Assembly (NCBI RefSeq): GCF_041296385.1
Contig: NC_091020.1
Location: 32,630,001 to 32,694,000 of the forward strand
From: Aphelocoma coerulescens
Taxonomy: Eukaryota; Chordata; Aves; Passeriformes; Corvidae
Direction: 5' to 3'
DNA: 64,000 nt
Position 1 is the first letter of the stretch. Each line of letters starts with the position of its first letter. Both the position numbers and the translations under genes were made by a program. Below are positions 13,601 to 28,600 of this stretch, piece after piece. Under the pieces are notes generated by a model. That model saw only the letters and a program-made list of their open reading frames with translations. It ran no database searches and had not been told where the DNA came from.

Positions 13601-16600
13601 AGGTCTGTTATGCCCATTTGCAATGACACAGGTCGTTCTGGCATCTGGGGAACAGCATCTGCCTCAGATGGTTTTATTCTGTTCATCTAAAGCAGACCAG
13701 GTTTTTTCTTCATGGTTTCTGGGGTCATTGGAGCCTAAGTTTGTCACAGTTTTAATTCTTAGGTAAAGGTGTGGGTTAGACCTAATTTTTGGATGGGAAA
13801 CTGAAGCAGACAGAAGCCAAATCATTTCCACAGGGCCCCAGAGGGTGCCTGTGGTGGAGCAGGGATTTGAACTACAGCCGAGCAGTAACTCTGCTCTGTG
13901 AATGTGTGAGGAGTTAGCATGAAAAATATGGCAATCCTGCTGTTCTCAGCTTTTGGGGAATCGAGGCCTGTTCCAAGTGCATGACAGAAATATGTACCCA
14001 TGGCATGTTTGTCTGTGGTGCTGCTGCCTAATGGATGAGATTTTAATGCAGAAGGGCTTACAGAGGTTGCATTGTCTGTGCTGTCTCTTGCTAAGTGTGA
14101 AGTGACCTGATTCTTGCTGCTATTACCATATTAACAGTGTGACCTTTATTTTCAGTGATACATTTAGGGTGAAAAAATCACCAAAAAGATCCCCGCTGTC
14201 AGATCCTCCTTCTCAGGTAAAGTGCTGCCTTATTTTGATGCATGTAATTCGTGTTCTTGAAGGGGCAAAAAAGGGGAAATTTAATAATTTAGTTGCGGAA
14301 TTGTACATTTAGTAACAGAAGAGAGTTTTGTATATTGGTGTTCAAGTATAGTGCATTAAGCTATAACCATAAGGCATTAACCTTTTGGTCTCTAGAAGTG
14401 TGTATACAACATAGATCTAGTATTTGCCCTGGGAATTCCAGTTAGAGTATTAGCAAATGTAATTTGGAAAGCCCTGAGTTAAGATGGAGCAAGGATAGGA
14501 ATAAATATCTTCAGTCAGTTGTCTGAAAAATGAGACATCACTATCCACCCTGGAATTTTAAGATTAGGAAGTAAGAAACTAAATGCACCAAATTGGTGGG
14601 CTGGAAAGGAAATAGAAATAAACCAAGTGGGCTGATCTACCAGGAACATGTGCTTGGATAGTTTGATTCCATGTTGTAAACTGCTGGCAGGTGGTTTTCT
14701 TGGAAGAGAAGTTAACAAAAGCTGCTCTTCTACAAAGGCCTGACTGCTTTGATGTGGCACAGCTCCTTCCACGCTGCTGTTCCTCTTCCTGTTATCCATC
14801 CTGCCCTTTTATTTGTGTTGCTTGACAGCGTAGAAGTGAAGAAAGGGGAAAGGGTTCGTGACCTCGTGGACCTAGGAAGGTTTGCTCCTATGAGGGAAGC
14901 CTACAAAGTCAGTTTTGGTAGTCAGAGACTTCAGTGATGGGTGATGTGTGCCACTTGTGTCAAGTGCCTAACAGATTTCAACAGCTCTGGATCTTCTTTC
15001 TTCCCTGTTATCAAAGCAGCTTTGCAATGCAAGTGTTTATCATCAAAGAGCTTAGTTATACTGGGAAAACTTGCTGCTGGTAGAGTTGGTATTTTCCATT
15101 AGATATTTTACACAGAGCTGCAGCAGAGATTATGGAATTAAAAAGATGGCTCTGGCGGTGCAGAGGAATTCAGAGGTTGAGCTGTTCCATGTGTTAGTGA
15201 AAGATAATGGAATTAATTGGCTCTTGTTTGCTGCAGGACCCTACTCCACTGCCAACTCCAGAAACACCTCCTGTCATCTCCACAGTGGTTCATGCCACGG
15301 ATGAGGAGAAGCTGGCGTCCTCCGTGACGGGTCAGAAGTGGACCTGCATGACTGTGGACCTGAACACGGACAAGCAGGACTACCCACAGCCCTCTGACCT
15401 GTCCACCTTCGTCAACGAGACCAAGTTCAGCTCTCCCACAGAGGGTACTGTCTGCTCCAGCCTGGGGGATGTTTACTGAGAGAGGGGGTTTGGTTAGGCT
15501 GAGGATGTTGGCCTGCACTCTGCTGAATGCAGACTCTTATTAGGGAACCCTACAAATGGTGCTCTCTGGGCCATTCTGGGGAACGTGGCAATTATGGGAG
15601 CTGAATATAAGACCCCAGTAGTCCAACGTTGAATTTTCAGGGAAGAGAAGATGTTTAAAGGGAAACGAGAGGGGCCTTCAGAGAAAGGCTTTTGCTTTGT
15701 TTGTGTGATTAATTGTTCTTCTCTGCATGCACTGTATTCTCTGAGTGCCTTCACAGGAGACTGGGGTCTGATACTGCTCCAGAGTCACTGAGCTACTGAT
15801 TCTGCCTGAGCCTGTTCCTTAACCTGGATGGGAGAAGGTCCCATGTCAAAATTCTGCTTGAATTTTCTGTATTGCATTAATACCCTTAACATTCCATCTC
15901 TCCTCCAGCTTCCTGGGCTCCAGGTATTTTTATGCATAAGGATGTCCAGGATATCCCCTGCATAAGATAGTTACCATTCATATTTCCAGATAAAATTCCC
16001 TACTAGGTCAGCCTATTAATTTCCTGCCATACTTTCCTGTAAGCATTTGTGAGCTAAAGGTGGAAGTTTCTGTTTAGAGAACTGTCATTCCAGGTCTGTG
16101 AAATGTGGAAGAGACAGAATTAAGAAAATTGGTGTGTGGCCTTCCTTGGGGCTACCGAAGGGAATTCTGCTTTGCAACATCTGCTCCAAAGGCAGATGTT
16201 CAGCTTTCTGGGTGGAAGCATGTTTGAGTTTAACTTGGCTTAAACTGTTTCTTCTTGATCAGAATTCATGTTTTTTCCCCTAACCTTTCAGTCCCTGTCC
16301 CAGTCTGCCATTAAATCTCCTTTATGCCGTTTTAGGCTGGGTCTAAATTTATGACTGATTAAGAACTGCTAAACTTTTAGGTCAAGGTGTTTGATATGAA
16401 AAAGCAACAACAATCACGGTGCTTTTGTTCATATGCATGTGCTCATGTGCCGTAGGCTTTTTGGAAATCTGTTGAGTCTTCTTCTGAACAGATAAGTATT
16501 TCAGTCTGGATGAATTCATTTGGCTTCGTTGTCAAATTATAAATTTTAGACACTGACTTCCCTGTTTTAAATTTAAATTTTAAAAAATAACTTAAAGAAA

Positions 16601-19600
16601 CACCTTTTAGAAAATAAGCCCCCCTGAATCTGGGAAAATGGAAACTATATGGAAGGAAATGGAGCAAAAGAATACAGAGACACTCTGAAACAATCATTTT
16701 AGCTTTCCAAGTGGGTAGAAGAAAGTGAGCAAAGCTCCTAATTAAATGGTAATTGTCCTGTCTCATGTGTGCTGCATGGTACAGTCGGGGTTTCGGATTG
16801 CATGCCCATTATAATCAACCATGCTTCCGCTTTTCACATCTCTTAAAAATAATAATTTTTTCCCCTTGACAGTCTTGCTCCTGCAGCTTTGAGAAGTTTC
16901 TGAGTAATTTGAGGGCTGTTTCTCAGTGCAGATATTTTTACCTCTCCCAGACACCCGTGTAAGTGTTACCCTGTAACACAACACTGCTGTGCTACGGATA
17001 CAGCCCAGCTCCTGAATCAGCCAGTGCATCCAGCCCTCATCTGTTTCAGGCACTGCCTATAGCTGCTGCCATTTTCCTGTTGCACAGACCTGAAATAAGC
17101 CGTAATTGTTAGCAGAAAATTCTGATGTAATCTTGCAGCTATTTGTAGGAGGAGTTGGAGGACATCACTTAGTAAGTCTGTTGTACGTGTTTATAAAAGA
17201 TAATTATCTTGCTTCGTGGGATAGCCTGGGCTTTTCTAATGTTGAATGTATAGAGATAACCAGAGCCTGAGATTTTGAAGGGGAGATGATGTCTGAGAGG
17301 AGAGGAGAGAGAAGAATTATGCTGGAGACTCCTGAGAGCAGTGAGACGAAACAAACTGCGTTTAGCCAGCCGCGTTCCTCCTTTTGTTTCTACTTGGACT
17401 ATTTCCATCTGTGTCCTGCCTTTTTGGTTTTTTGTTTCTCAGCAGTAAAGTTAAATCTGTGTTGTCCCAGCAGTCAGTTTGGATGGGGATTGCAGAGCTG
17501 CTGGCAGTGCTGCAGGCAGGTGGAGGATCCCTGTGGCTGTGCCAGCAGAGGACAGTGCCGGAACGTCTGCTGCCCGTGAGCCTGCCTGGACACTCAGGGA
17601 TTGCTCTTTGGAGCATAAAACTGCTCCATAAATTCCCCTGATGCACCTCACTGGGCTGCTTGTAGATAAATGGGATACAGAAAGGCAGTTTCTAAACGCT
17701 GCTGTCACCTGGGATTTCAGGCTTTATCCTGCAGTTCAGCTCCTCGTAGAGGGTTTGAATTCATCCTTCCAGTTTGGGTTTTGCTTTCACTGGGAAGAAG
17801 AGTGAGTGAGATAGGATATCGCTGGTATCTGACTCCAGGAGGTTGTCCATCTTGCCTGGCTCCCTATTACCACTTAAAACATATGGTGCTAGGAATTTAA
17901 ACGTGAGGAGCCTGCTATTATCTTCACTTATAAGTTTTACTGTGAATATCCCCAACAAGTAGTAGAGTTGGTGGCTCTTCCTCTTCAGTGGTTGTTTGAC
18001 AAAAGACATAACTTGTGGAATTACGGTCCCTTGTGCACTGCTTTTTATTATTAAAAAACATAAATCAAGCATTGTAAAATCACATTGAACCCTCTAAAGC
18101 TCTTTTAATCAACAAAACAGGCAAGAGATTACCTTCAGGGTTGTTTTTAAATATCAAACATTTCAGTGATGGTCATCGTCTTCCTAATGCAAGCCCTACT
18201 TTTCAAATGCTGTCCAAATCTAGATGGATTTAAGCACATGATTTTATCATAATGGAAATGCTATTGTGCCATTCCTTAGGATTTCTTTATAATGGAAATC
18301 AAATTATGCAAGTGGTTTATTGAATTAAGTCATGGAAACAGAATAAAGTACAGCATTTGGACAAATTAATTATGCTTTTAATTCTTAAATTAGGTTGTCA
18401 TTGTAGGAAGTTTGCTTTTATTTGAGTGCAGGAAGGTATGATCTCTTGTCCTGTGTTAGATCTCTCAGTTGCTGCATCAGCTACTGGGTGACCATGGGTT
18501 GAGAAGAAATGCTGCATTATTCCCTCCAGTGTAACTGGGAGATTAGAAACAGAGAAACAGTTAAGATTTGCATTTTTATTAAATTTTAGACTTAGGGTTC
18601 TTTGTAAACCTTCCAGCCTTAGACTCTTTCTCTGAAAATAAAATGTGAGAACAGCCCAGTAGGCTGGGCTGGTGACTCACCCCTGGTCCATGAGCATTCA
18701 GGTGTTTTAGGTATCTTTTTCTTAAGTGATATCACAGTAGTTAGTTGTAATTAAGAATTGTGTGATAAACATGAAGAAATAGAAATTAATTAATTTCTCA
18801 ACAGCTGTTAAAATCTTTTTTTTTTTAAGGAAATTGGCATCAGCACTGCCAGTTATTGAAAAAATGTGATAACATGATGGGTTAAAGTTGTCTGTGCTCT
18901 GAAATGACTCTGAAACTTTCTTAACATTCTGGTCCCTGGGGCAAATTGAAAAGCTGATTTTTTTTCTGGCAAGGTGATTTGCTTGAAATGTGTCAGGAGG
19001 TTCATTGTTGAAAATCAGTGAATATCAGTGCACCTTCTGTTTTCTCTCTGTATTTCCTATTTTTAATATGTCATAGGAAGGGTATTGAGCAGAGTGGGAG
19101 TGGCCCTTGTCAATGAGAAGAGATCTCATTTACTTCTGCAAAAATCATGTCATGGCATGTTTTAACACCACTTTTTCTTGTTTCTGTTGCAGAATTGGAA
19201 TATGGCAACTCATATGAAATAGAATATATGGAGAAAATAGGCTCCTCTGTGCCTGTAAGTTCTCACCTCCATTTCCATTCATTTGCATTCCCTTGTCATA
19301 ATATACTATCCTGATAATGCCCTCAGCATCACCACCCTTTAAATTAATTATAATGTGCCTGCAGCAAATTTGCAAAACCAGTTCCTTGAAATTGGCATAA
19401 CTGGGGTAAATTGCCTGTGCTTTGTTGTCCTGTGTCCTGTAAAGCTTGTTCCATTTTATGTTTTTATGTTGAAGCTAGCATCATAGTAGTTCTTTCAGGA
19501 GATTCAAAGCCAATCAGTATTTCCAGCAGTGCAGAATGCAGAGCTGTCTACACCAACTATTGAACTATTTAAGAAACTGAGAGTAAAACTTTGAAGAAGC

Positions 19601-22600
19601 TGGAGGGAATCAGGAGAGAAACAGAATTAATGTGAAGTATGGAATGCAGAACTATACATTATCACTTCTTTCACCTTCTTTTTAATCCATGGATTTCATA
19701 GCTTGACTGGATCCAATGAGGGGATATTCACTGGGGAAGTTAGGAAAATCACGCATGTATGCCAGGTACTTAAACCAATGAGAATTTTCAGTGAATATTT
19801 CAGTAACACCCTCAGCCAAGGGATGCCTCCTGCCTGACAGGACCAGAGAAATCTGATGAACCCCAAAGTGGGAGAAGAGCCACTACAAAGAGTGAGATGT
19901 TTAGGTTTTGTCCTTTGATGGTTTCTTCCTGAAAGGGTCCATCTCAGTATCAGCATTACAACCCTGTATTATTAGTTTTCTGTCATTTGCTCACTGAAGG
20001 CTTCAGTGACCTGAATTAGCTTTAATGGAGAATGGGTGAATTGCTTAATGAGTTTCTCTTTCCCTGTCGCCAGCAGGATGATAGCACCCCGAAGAAGCAG
20101 TCCTTGTACCTAATGTTTGATGCACAGCAGGAGAGCCCAGTGAAATCACCTCCCATCAGACTGTCTGACTCCACAACTCCCTGCTCAGGGTAGGTCACTG
20201 CGAGCAGGGGAAGAGGGTGTCAGGGGAGTGCGTTACCCTCAGAGCACGTACACAGGCACTTCTTCCTCTCCCTGCCTCTGTGTTGCCAAGTTATTTGTTT
20301 AAAAATAGATCCCCATCTGTGTGCACATATGATAGAGAACAGAGGGCAGAGATGCACAAGTTTCGTGATGCGAGGGAATAAGGACATCTATTTCTCCTTC
20401 ACGTTCTAACTAAATAGGGTCACAGTGGCAACTGTTTCACTGGACAGTGGCCTCCTACGTAAAGCTTTTTCCTCAGATACTGAGGCAATTTTCATGTTAA
20501 TCTAGAAGTTTGTTAATTGCAATTTTTCACTTGGCTTTTCCTGGTTACATTTTCCAAACAAGGACTCTTGTTCATAAGACCAGGATGTGGGAGTTGTTTT
20601 TACTTCCAATAATCTTGCTAGTCAAGGACATCTGTTCTTGTTAGTAAGAGTTGTGTTTTGGGAGAGAGGTGGGTTACAATGAGAAGGGCTAAAAAGGCAA
20701 GTGAGAAATGTTGAAGGAATGTGACATTTCTGATGGAACTGGTTTTATTTAGATGTCTCCAGTGCATTGTTGTTGCAAAGTGTTATGAGATATAATGATG
20801 TAAAGTTGAGTTGAAACAATGTGTGTATCTATATATATGTATTTATATATTTATATATACATGAAAGTGACGAAGAGGACTTGCTCAGCTGTTACTAGAA
20901 TCAGAATTGTGAAGGCCTTGTGCTCCACCCTGAAAACATGTACACAATCTTTTTCCAGGTCAAGTTTTGAAGACCCTGAAGCCCAGCAGTCCTCTGGCAT
21001 GAAAATACCACACCCAGCTTCCCGAGTCCTAGCTGCCAGCCAAGAGGCACACTTACAGTCCCCTGACAAGGCCAAGCAGAAAGACCTAGAGCCCATGACT
21101 CTAGGAACAACTCCAGAGGCTATTGAAATAGTAAGTCCTGTATGATAAGAGTTTGGGAATCATTTTCGTGCAGAAATTTTGCATTTTGCTTTTGGCCTGA
21201 ACTACTTGGGCAAAAACCTCTCTTGCTTATTTAGTCTCTCCTCTTTACCCTCCAGACATCTCCTGAAGATTCCTTTGTCTCTGCTGATGCTCTTCTCAAT
21301 AGGATATCTAAGAAAGCCTCAATATGTGATCAGCCTGAATATCTAGACCCTGACCTAGCAGAAAAGAACCCCCCAGTATTTGCTCAGAAACTTCAGGTTT
21401 GTAGAAGAAATATAATGTCATTTTTCTTTCTGTTTGTCTTTACACAGGCAGAGGAGTGCTTTGCCTCATCTGAAAGGGGTGGAAGGAGGCTTGAAGGGGA
21501 TGTAGAAAAGAATTAAAATAATTATTTTATTCTTCTCAAAGTAACTCTTCCCTTTCAAAGTCTTAAGGAGCAAAGATATTTTCACTTAACTCATGTAATT
21601 CATATAATACATAAACTTAAATTTCATCAGCACCTATCCTGTACTTCTAAGGTATGTATTTTCCAGAAGTCTTTCGAAAGCAAAATTTTTTAAGCTTGAG
21701 CACAGGACTTGATGTCTGGAGAGTAGTCTTGATACCTGGCCTTAGTGCAAAGATTCATTTTTTGAGATTTAGGACTTAATTCTGCTGAAATGAAAATCAG
21801 GCTTTGTTTTTCTAGAAATCTCTCCAGTGCAGAATTTGGCATGGTTTCTTCTAGGTAAAGCAAATTGATCTTCAGACCAGTTGTGTATGTCAGGACATAT
21901 TTTCTGGAATATTTATAGTGAAATTTTAAGCAAAGGTTGAGAGGTTTATGCCACATGAGACCAGCATGTGGCATAAATTCACATAAAATGGAAATGACAG
22001 AGGAGGAATCTGTGATAAAACAGTTTTACCTTCAGAAAACATTGCTTTTACATGAAGTATTGTTCATACTGATCACCTAATAAAAGTTATATTTCTGTAC
22101 AGCTATCTCAAAACTAACCAACCCCTGGATTTTTGTATCACTGTCCTCATCCTGAGCGGAATTTGGGGTGTGTTTGTCACCCAGGAATTGTCTGAATTAC
22201 ACGTTAAAATCTTAACATTTCATTTTTGAGTACATCGACCATTTTTACCATGTTCTTACTACATTTTTTTCCCTGTGGGGGCCTCCCCACCAAACCCTTT
22301 GACAGGAGGAGTTAGAGTTTGCTGCCATGAGGATAGAAGCGCTGAAGTTAGCCAGGCAGATTGCCCTCTCCTCTTTGCGCTCCAAGGTACCTGGTTTGTG
22401 CCTGCCCTGTGTGTGTGAGTGTGCCCAGCCTGGGGAGCCAAGTGCTGCTTTTCCTGGAGCAGGGACTGGGGCTCCCTGGGCCCTGGGGGGACACCCAGGA
22501 GCATGCTGGCAGCAGAGCTGACACAAAAACGCTGTCACCCGCCCCACTCACACCCCAATTAACAACAGGCAAGAAGCAGCAGCGTTCCTTCCGCAGGAGA

Positions 22601-25600
22601 TGGATTCTGCAGTCCAGGTTTGTCGTTCCTCTGCAGCAAGATTTGTCCTAAAATATTTGGTGGTGAAGAATGCCAGGCCTGCTTTGGCCATAAGGACATT
22701 TTGTCTTTCGTTGGTATTTTCAGCTTGAAGTCAGACACCTTTGACCCTCAAAGTTTAGAAGTGAGGAATTCAGTCAGCCTTGCCCTCAGGCATCTGAAGA
22801 AAGGGACTGCAGCAGGGTTGGAAGGGCTACAGAGCTCCCAAGGAAAAAAAGCCTCCCAACACAATGTGTCTTTATTCATAAAGATCTAAATCTTACTTTT
22901 TCATTGCTACTTCCAGCTCATGCTGGCTGGTTGTGCCTGAGTGATGCTTTGCACTGCTGTAGGGATGCACATGGAACTCGCTGTGTTTGGAAAGCCAAAG
23001 AAGTCATTCCATAAATGTTAGTGGCTTTCTTGGGGAAGGGTATCAGCTGATTGGGATGCTGAGGGGATGGCAGTGTCCTGCTGCAGTGAGACATTTCCAG
23101 TCACCTTCCTCCTCTTGTACTGTCCGTTAATAAGTCAGCAGAAAGTCCCTTGCCCAATCCTAAATCATCTCAAGTCATTGCATCACAGCAGCATTTGGAC
23201 TGGTTACAGGGTAGGATTTCTTGGTGCTTTAAAGATCAGTTATTAAGTAGCTACTTCATAAAGATTTTTTTTTTAAGGTTAACTGTACTCTTCTGAAAAA
23301 ACAATTATGATATGTGAGTTATTTCATATACCTTAAATAGCCCAGAGCCACCTCGTTTCTGTTGTGCACATACATTTACTAAGGTAAACACGTTCCTCAC
23401 AGATTTAAGAGTATTTTAAGATTTTAAGACTATGTGGCTACAATCTTGTATTTAATTAAGAAAAAGATGCTGTTGTCTTCATTAGAAGGACTAAGCAGGC
23501 CTACAATTAATAATAAAGAACATAAAGAACAAAGGAGGAAAAACAAAAATAGTTTTCCTCTATGTGACTGTGTCCACTTGCTCTGCTCCCCTGAGTATCA
23601 GGTGTTGGAAGAGAACAAGGTCTCTAGATCCTCTCTACCTCCTTATTCTCTCTCAGATTCCTTGTCCTCCCAACACTTTGCTGGAACATGCAGGATTCAG
23701 GCCCTCCACCATCAGGAAACACCTGAGATGAAGCACAAAATACTAGATGCTCTTCATGGGTTATACAAAAAACTTCTGTTAAAAATCTGCATTTTTGCAA
23801 CCAGCCAACGATTCAGAAACTCACAGGTTGTAGCATTTTAGACTGAAGAGAATGGTTTTGTGTGTTTGTGATTACTTGTGAGCTACCCAGGAGAGATTGA
23901 GCTGCAAAAATGTTATAGAATGTGAAGTTACATTTGAAAGATGCTGTTTAACATCCTCACAGCATCCTGTTTATCTAGAACAAGTTTTGAACTCCTCAGA
24001 ACTTAGAAATAGGAAATGCATTTCGTGTGACTTTTTAGAAAACGTCATTAATCTGTGTAACGAAGATAACAAAATGATAAGCAGAGGTGAGGAGAGAAAA
24101 ACAGGCAAAACTCCCCTCTCTGACAGAGAATTGGCAGTAGGTTGGTGATGATAAAGCCCCATGTTGGTCCAGTTACATCAGTGCTTGTAGACAAATACCA
24201 TGGGTGTCACGTTAGGCTGGGAAGGACTTTTGTCCTTGTATAACTTTGCTATTTCAGTGGGAGGTTGCTGGTGTTAAATTAGCCTATGATGACACTCCTT
24301 GTGACCTACAGTGACTGATGGCCTGGATTAAGTAGAATAGAAACCAGCAGATGACTGCAGTGACTTAAATTTGGATGCTCCTGTCAGAATTCCCTTCTGG
24401 ATGGCTGGCCTCCGTTCTTTTCTGAGTGCTGTATAATTACATTTAACATTTGCTAAACCATTCCTGGATGGGTAGCAAGAATAAGTTGGTAAATAAAGAC
24501 AGAAGCACTTGTAATGACAAATTAGGTCACCTAAAATAAAGATTAAATATAAGCATTTTGTGCTAGCACTAGGAATGAGAATAAGGATGTGAGTTTGTTG
24601 TTCTCAGGCAAAGGGAAGTTATTTGGCTACTCCCAAAATTCTTGTCACAGACTTCAACAACAGCAGGACCAGTCATCTGCTTTTACATTGCCAAATATTT
24701 CTGTTTTCCAGCGTTGAGGTGGAAATTTCAATTTTCTATTGAACAGTCTTCCTTTGGATGTTGTGAGGTAATTTTTTAATAGGTGCAGCTTGAGTAGGGT
24801 TTGTGTCCAGCACCCTGTGGATGCTGAGGTGATGGAGAGTTGGGTGTTGCAGTCCAAGAAAAAGGACTGAAAGGAAAGGTGTGGGCAAAAATGGGATTAG
24901 TGCATCACAGCCTTGGGGTCTCTCATGGTAGTGAAGGAGGAATATTTCCTTCAAGCAGCAGTGCCATTGATTTTAGCAAAACTTTACAGGCTTGGGTTTT
25001 ACTTGCCTTTCCATGTATTTGCAAGCACAAGTAGGTTCTCACTTTGCCTGCATTGACCTGTCTGCTCACACATCAGTTGGTTAAAGAGTCCATTATTCTG
25101 TGCACACCCAGGCAGCATTTCAGTGCTTGGAAAGAGCAGCATCATTTTCAGCAGGGCGAAACACACATTCCTTTAACAGCTATGATAAAAACTAGTTTTC
25201 ATTTTCATGCCATTTCTCTATTTTCTTCCACTTTGACCTCCTGGAAGTGAGATAACTGCAGCTGGTTAATAGATGTGCATTTGCTCCCCTCCTGGTCAAA
25301 TATCTGGTTTCTGTGAAAGGTGTTGGGAAGAGAAGCGTGTTGAGCTCTCAAATATTTACACTAAGATTGCAGTGACCTACATTTTGTAGTAATTCCCCTG
25401 AAGACTCTAATCTTTCTGTGCGAGGTTTAGTGACTTACAAATCCCTGTGCTGATTATTACCCCAATTAACTGCTTACCTTCTCAGCAGTTAGGTGTTAAA
25501 GCATTATTATTGGGTTATTTTGGGTAATACTATCATCCTGTTGGTCAGGATGTTATTTTCTCAGGGTAGGAGTATTCTGCAGGCAGCAAATAACAGTTGC

Positions 25601-28600
25601 TGAGTTCTGCATCAGTTAGGAGCTGTGTAAAATAAGCTTTTGAAGTAAAACCAGGATGACTTTTACTGGTTACTTCTGCCGGGGAGCCCAGTTGGGGACT
25701 TGTGCACGGTGTTTCCAGAGGGCAGTACTGGTTGGATCACTACCACAAGCATTTCTGCTCAGTGGTTAAATCCCAAGAGTTTTTATAGTCATTTTTTGGA
25801 AATTTAAAGCTGTTTTGCATGTCCTTATTGCTATTGTTTTGTACAGTTTACTCAAATGCAAAGAGAACTAGAGAAAACATACCTGTAGTAATGAGGTGTT
25901 GTGCACTATATAAAAACAGCTGTAAGTATGTATTAAATGCTTTAAATGTCTCTTTCTTTAAAAATTGTCATCCTCCCAGCAGTTCCTTTGACATGTTTTT
26001 ATATGAGCTTGAGGAAATTTGTGGGGGTTTTGGCGCAATGAGTATTTTCCAGCAATCTCTTTATGAGATCCAGCAAATTAAACTGCAGGAAGCTTTTGAA
26101 ATGTGACAGATGCAGTTCAACAGATCGATCTGAGGGATGGCCTTTCTTTGGAGGACAGCTTTGATGATCTAATGGCTCATTTTTATCTCCCAGTTATTCT
26201 TGCCTTGTGATTGAGGAGGGACTAAAGTACATTTTTTATATTTATTCATTTACAGAGATATCCGAGCTTGTGTCCCACGTGTATTTTTTCCTATGTAGTT
26301 GTTGTACACTTGGAGATACTTTCAAGAGCACAGGCTATGCAGTTTTGATAAATCTTGGAATGCTTTTTCTCTGGTAGGAAAATCCATGGGCTTTGAGGTT
26401 GCACCTCCTAATTCTGCTGGAATTGATCATTATTTTGGGTGTTCATGTTAGAGGCAGCAAAAACAGAGAAGAGATATCCTGCTCCATAAATCCTAGAAGT
26501 AAGAGTCAATTGACTCCCAGGTTTAAAAACAAAAAGTACCAAGCAAATCAGTGAGAGTCTCCTATAAATGAAGATGGCAGTGAGGTGTTCTGTAAGTACT
26601 GTTTAGGTTATTCCTGCTCTAATTAAATTTTCTTGCCTAGTCTTGTAATGTTGTTTGTGTTTCTTCATGTTTTCTTCAGATGTGATATCCAGAACATCTG
26701 GTCCTGTGTGCATTGTACACAATTTTTAATACAGCTTCTTTAGTCAGGTGTGATATGAGATCTCACAAGGGATTACAGCAGAATTAACAGTGGGTTTGGA
26801 TCATTTCTGTGATCCTGGGCAGTGTGAGAAGAACTCTTGAGGAAATGAATGTTTTATGGAATAGCATCTGGCAAAATTTCCTTTACCAGTGTTGAGACAA
26901 GAATATGTGATGTTGAAATTAATGAGGGCTGAGCCTTCATCCAGACATTATGTACTCCCTTTTGCATTCCTGTGCTTCAGTCAGTAGAGTGTGACGCTGC
27001 TATTTTGTTTTAAAAAAATCCAAACAAAACAACTAAAACCAAACCACACCACCCTCTTTTGCAATAAAATATAGGAAAATATTTTTTTCTCTTTCGTGTA
27101 AAAAAGTAATTGAAAAACTGTTGATTACTACTCTTAATTACTGCAGGTAAAGCCTGAAGACTTAGGTACTGCATTAGTGAACTCAGAGGAACAGGATGTA
27201 TTGTTTTATGCACAAAGTTAACAAGTAAATGGGAAAAATACATTAAATACATTATCCCCTTTCCAGCAGCAAGGAAATGCTACACCAGAAAAACAGGATG
27301 TGAATGTCCATTTCTATCAGTGGATGGGAAAAGGCATTGATCAGCCTGACTCTCCTCCCCACTCATGGTCCAGCCCTCTCTATGGCTTCCTGTGGCTTGG
27401 TGGAGGGGGCTTGGCAGTGCCCAGAGCAGCTGTGGCCACCTCTGGATCCCTGGAAGTGCCCAAGACCGGGTTGGACAGGGCTTGGAGCACCCTGGGATAG
27501 TGGAAGGTGTCCCTGCCCATGGCAGGGGGTTGGACTTGATGAGCTTTAAGGTGTCTTCCAGCCCAAACCCTTCTGAGGTTCTATGAACTGTCCTTTGTCA
27601 TCTCCTCAGTTTTAATGTGCTGTAGCTTGGGTTGTTTGCCTCGAGAGTTGTTTGTGAGACATCTCCTGCATCTCAGTGTCACGTACCTGTTCTTTGCTCT
27701 CCTCATTACACATGCTGCTCTCCCCTCTTTAATCTGGGCTGCTGACATGAGCAAAATTGACAGCTGCAAAAAAAAGCCTCATTTAACTGACTAATCGCAT
27801 GCTAGACACCAGTGGGGCAGCAGTGTCACTGCATATTCACACTGCCCATGTGGTATTCTTTGTGATAGGTACCATGTATTGACAGGTCAGACCTAAGAAA
27901 GTGAGCTGTCCTCTTGCTTCTGGTTTCTTGATTTATTTTTATGGAAGCAGAATTCCCCTTAACAAGCTCTCTGCCTTCAGATCTGATTCCTTCTGCTGAT
28001 GTGCATTTCTTGTGGATGTTTTGGTGAAAAGCAGTATGTTTTCTAAGAGAAGACTTTAAAATACTGATGGCAGTGCTGTCTTTATTTTCTCTGCATAAGG
28101 GTATTACGGCCCTTTTGGTGCTTCTTAGGGATCCTAAATGTGTATTTTATGATTGCTAAGTTCAGAGCTCCTTGTCAGTGTTAACTGCTGTTGTAATTTA
28201 GAGGTGCACAGAACTCTAGTCCTAGCACCACACCCAGAAAACATGAGCTAAACACCTATTTAATGGTTCATTTCTTTGTGTTTAAAAAAACAAACACACA
28301 GAGAGAACCTGCTATCCCAGCAGATGTTTCCATCTCCAAAAGTGCACTGTACTCCCGCATCGGCGCCTCGGATGCAGAGAGCACCACGGCTCTGCTCTAC
28401 CCCCAGCAGGACTTGGACTCTGCCCTGCGGCTCGCCAGAGCAGAGGTAACTGTCTCCAGGACTTGGGAAAGGAAAAACATGCTGCTTGTTGTTCCCTTCT
28501 TTCCTGTGTTCTCCCAAATGCTTTGCATTTTGGACCTCTTGTTCTGTTCTTGGAGCTGTCCTCAGCCACTCTATAGCACAAGGTGCTACGCTGCAAGTTT

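Noticed and set aside
22562..22612. Extra TACC2 exon after the 81-nt exon
   Set aside because: AG/GT-like ends exist, but inclusion would shift the frame before the conserved [12 protein letters not shown] exon.
23434..23841. 135-codon plus-strand frame between TACC2 exons
   Set aside because: No acceptor/donor pair joins it in phase with TACC2, and the sequence resembles no TACC segment.
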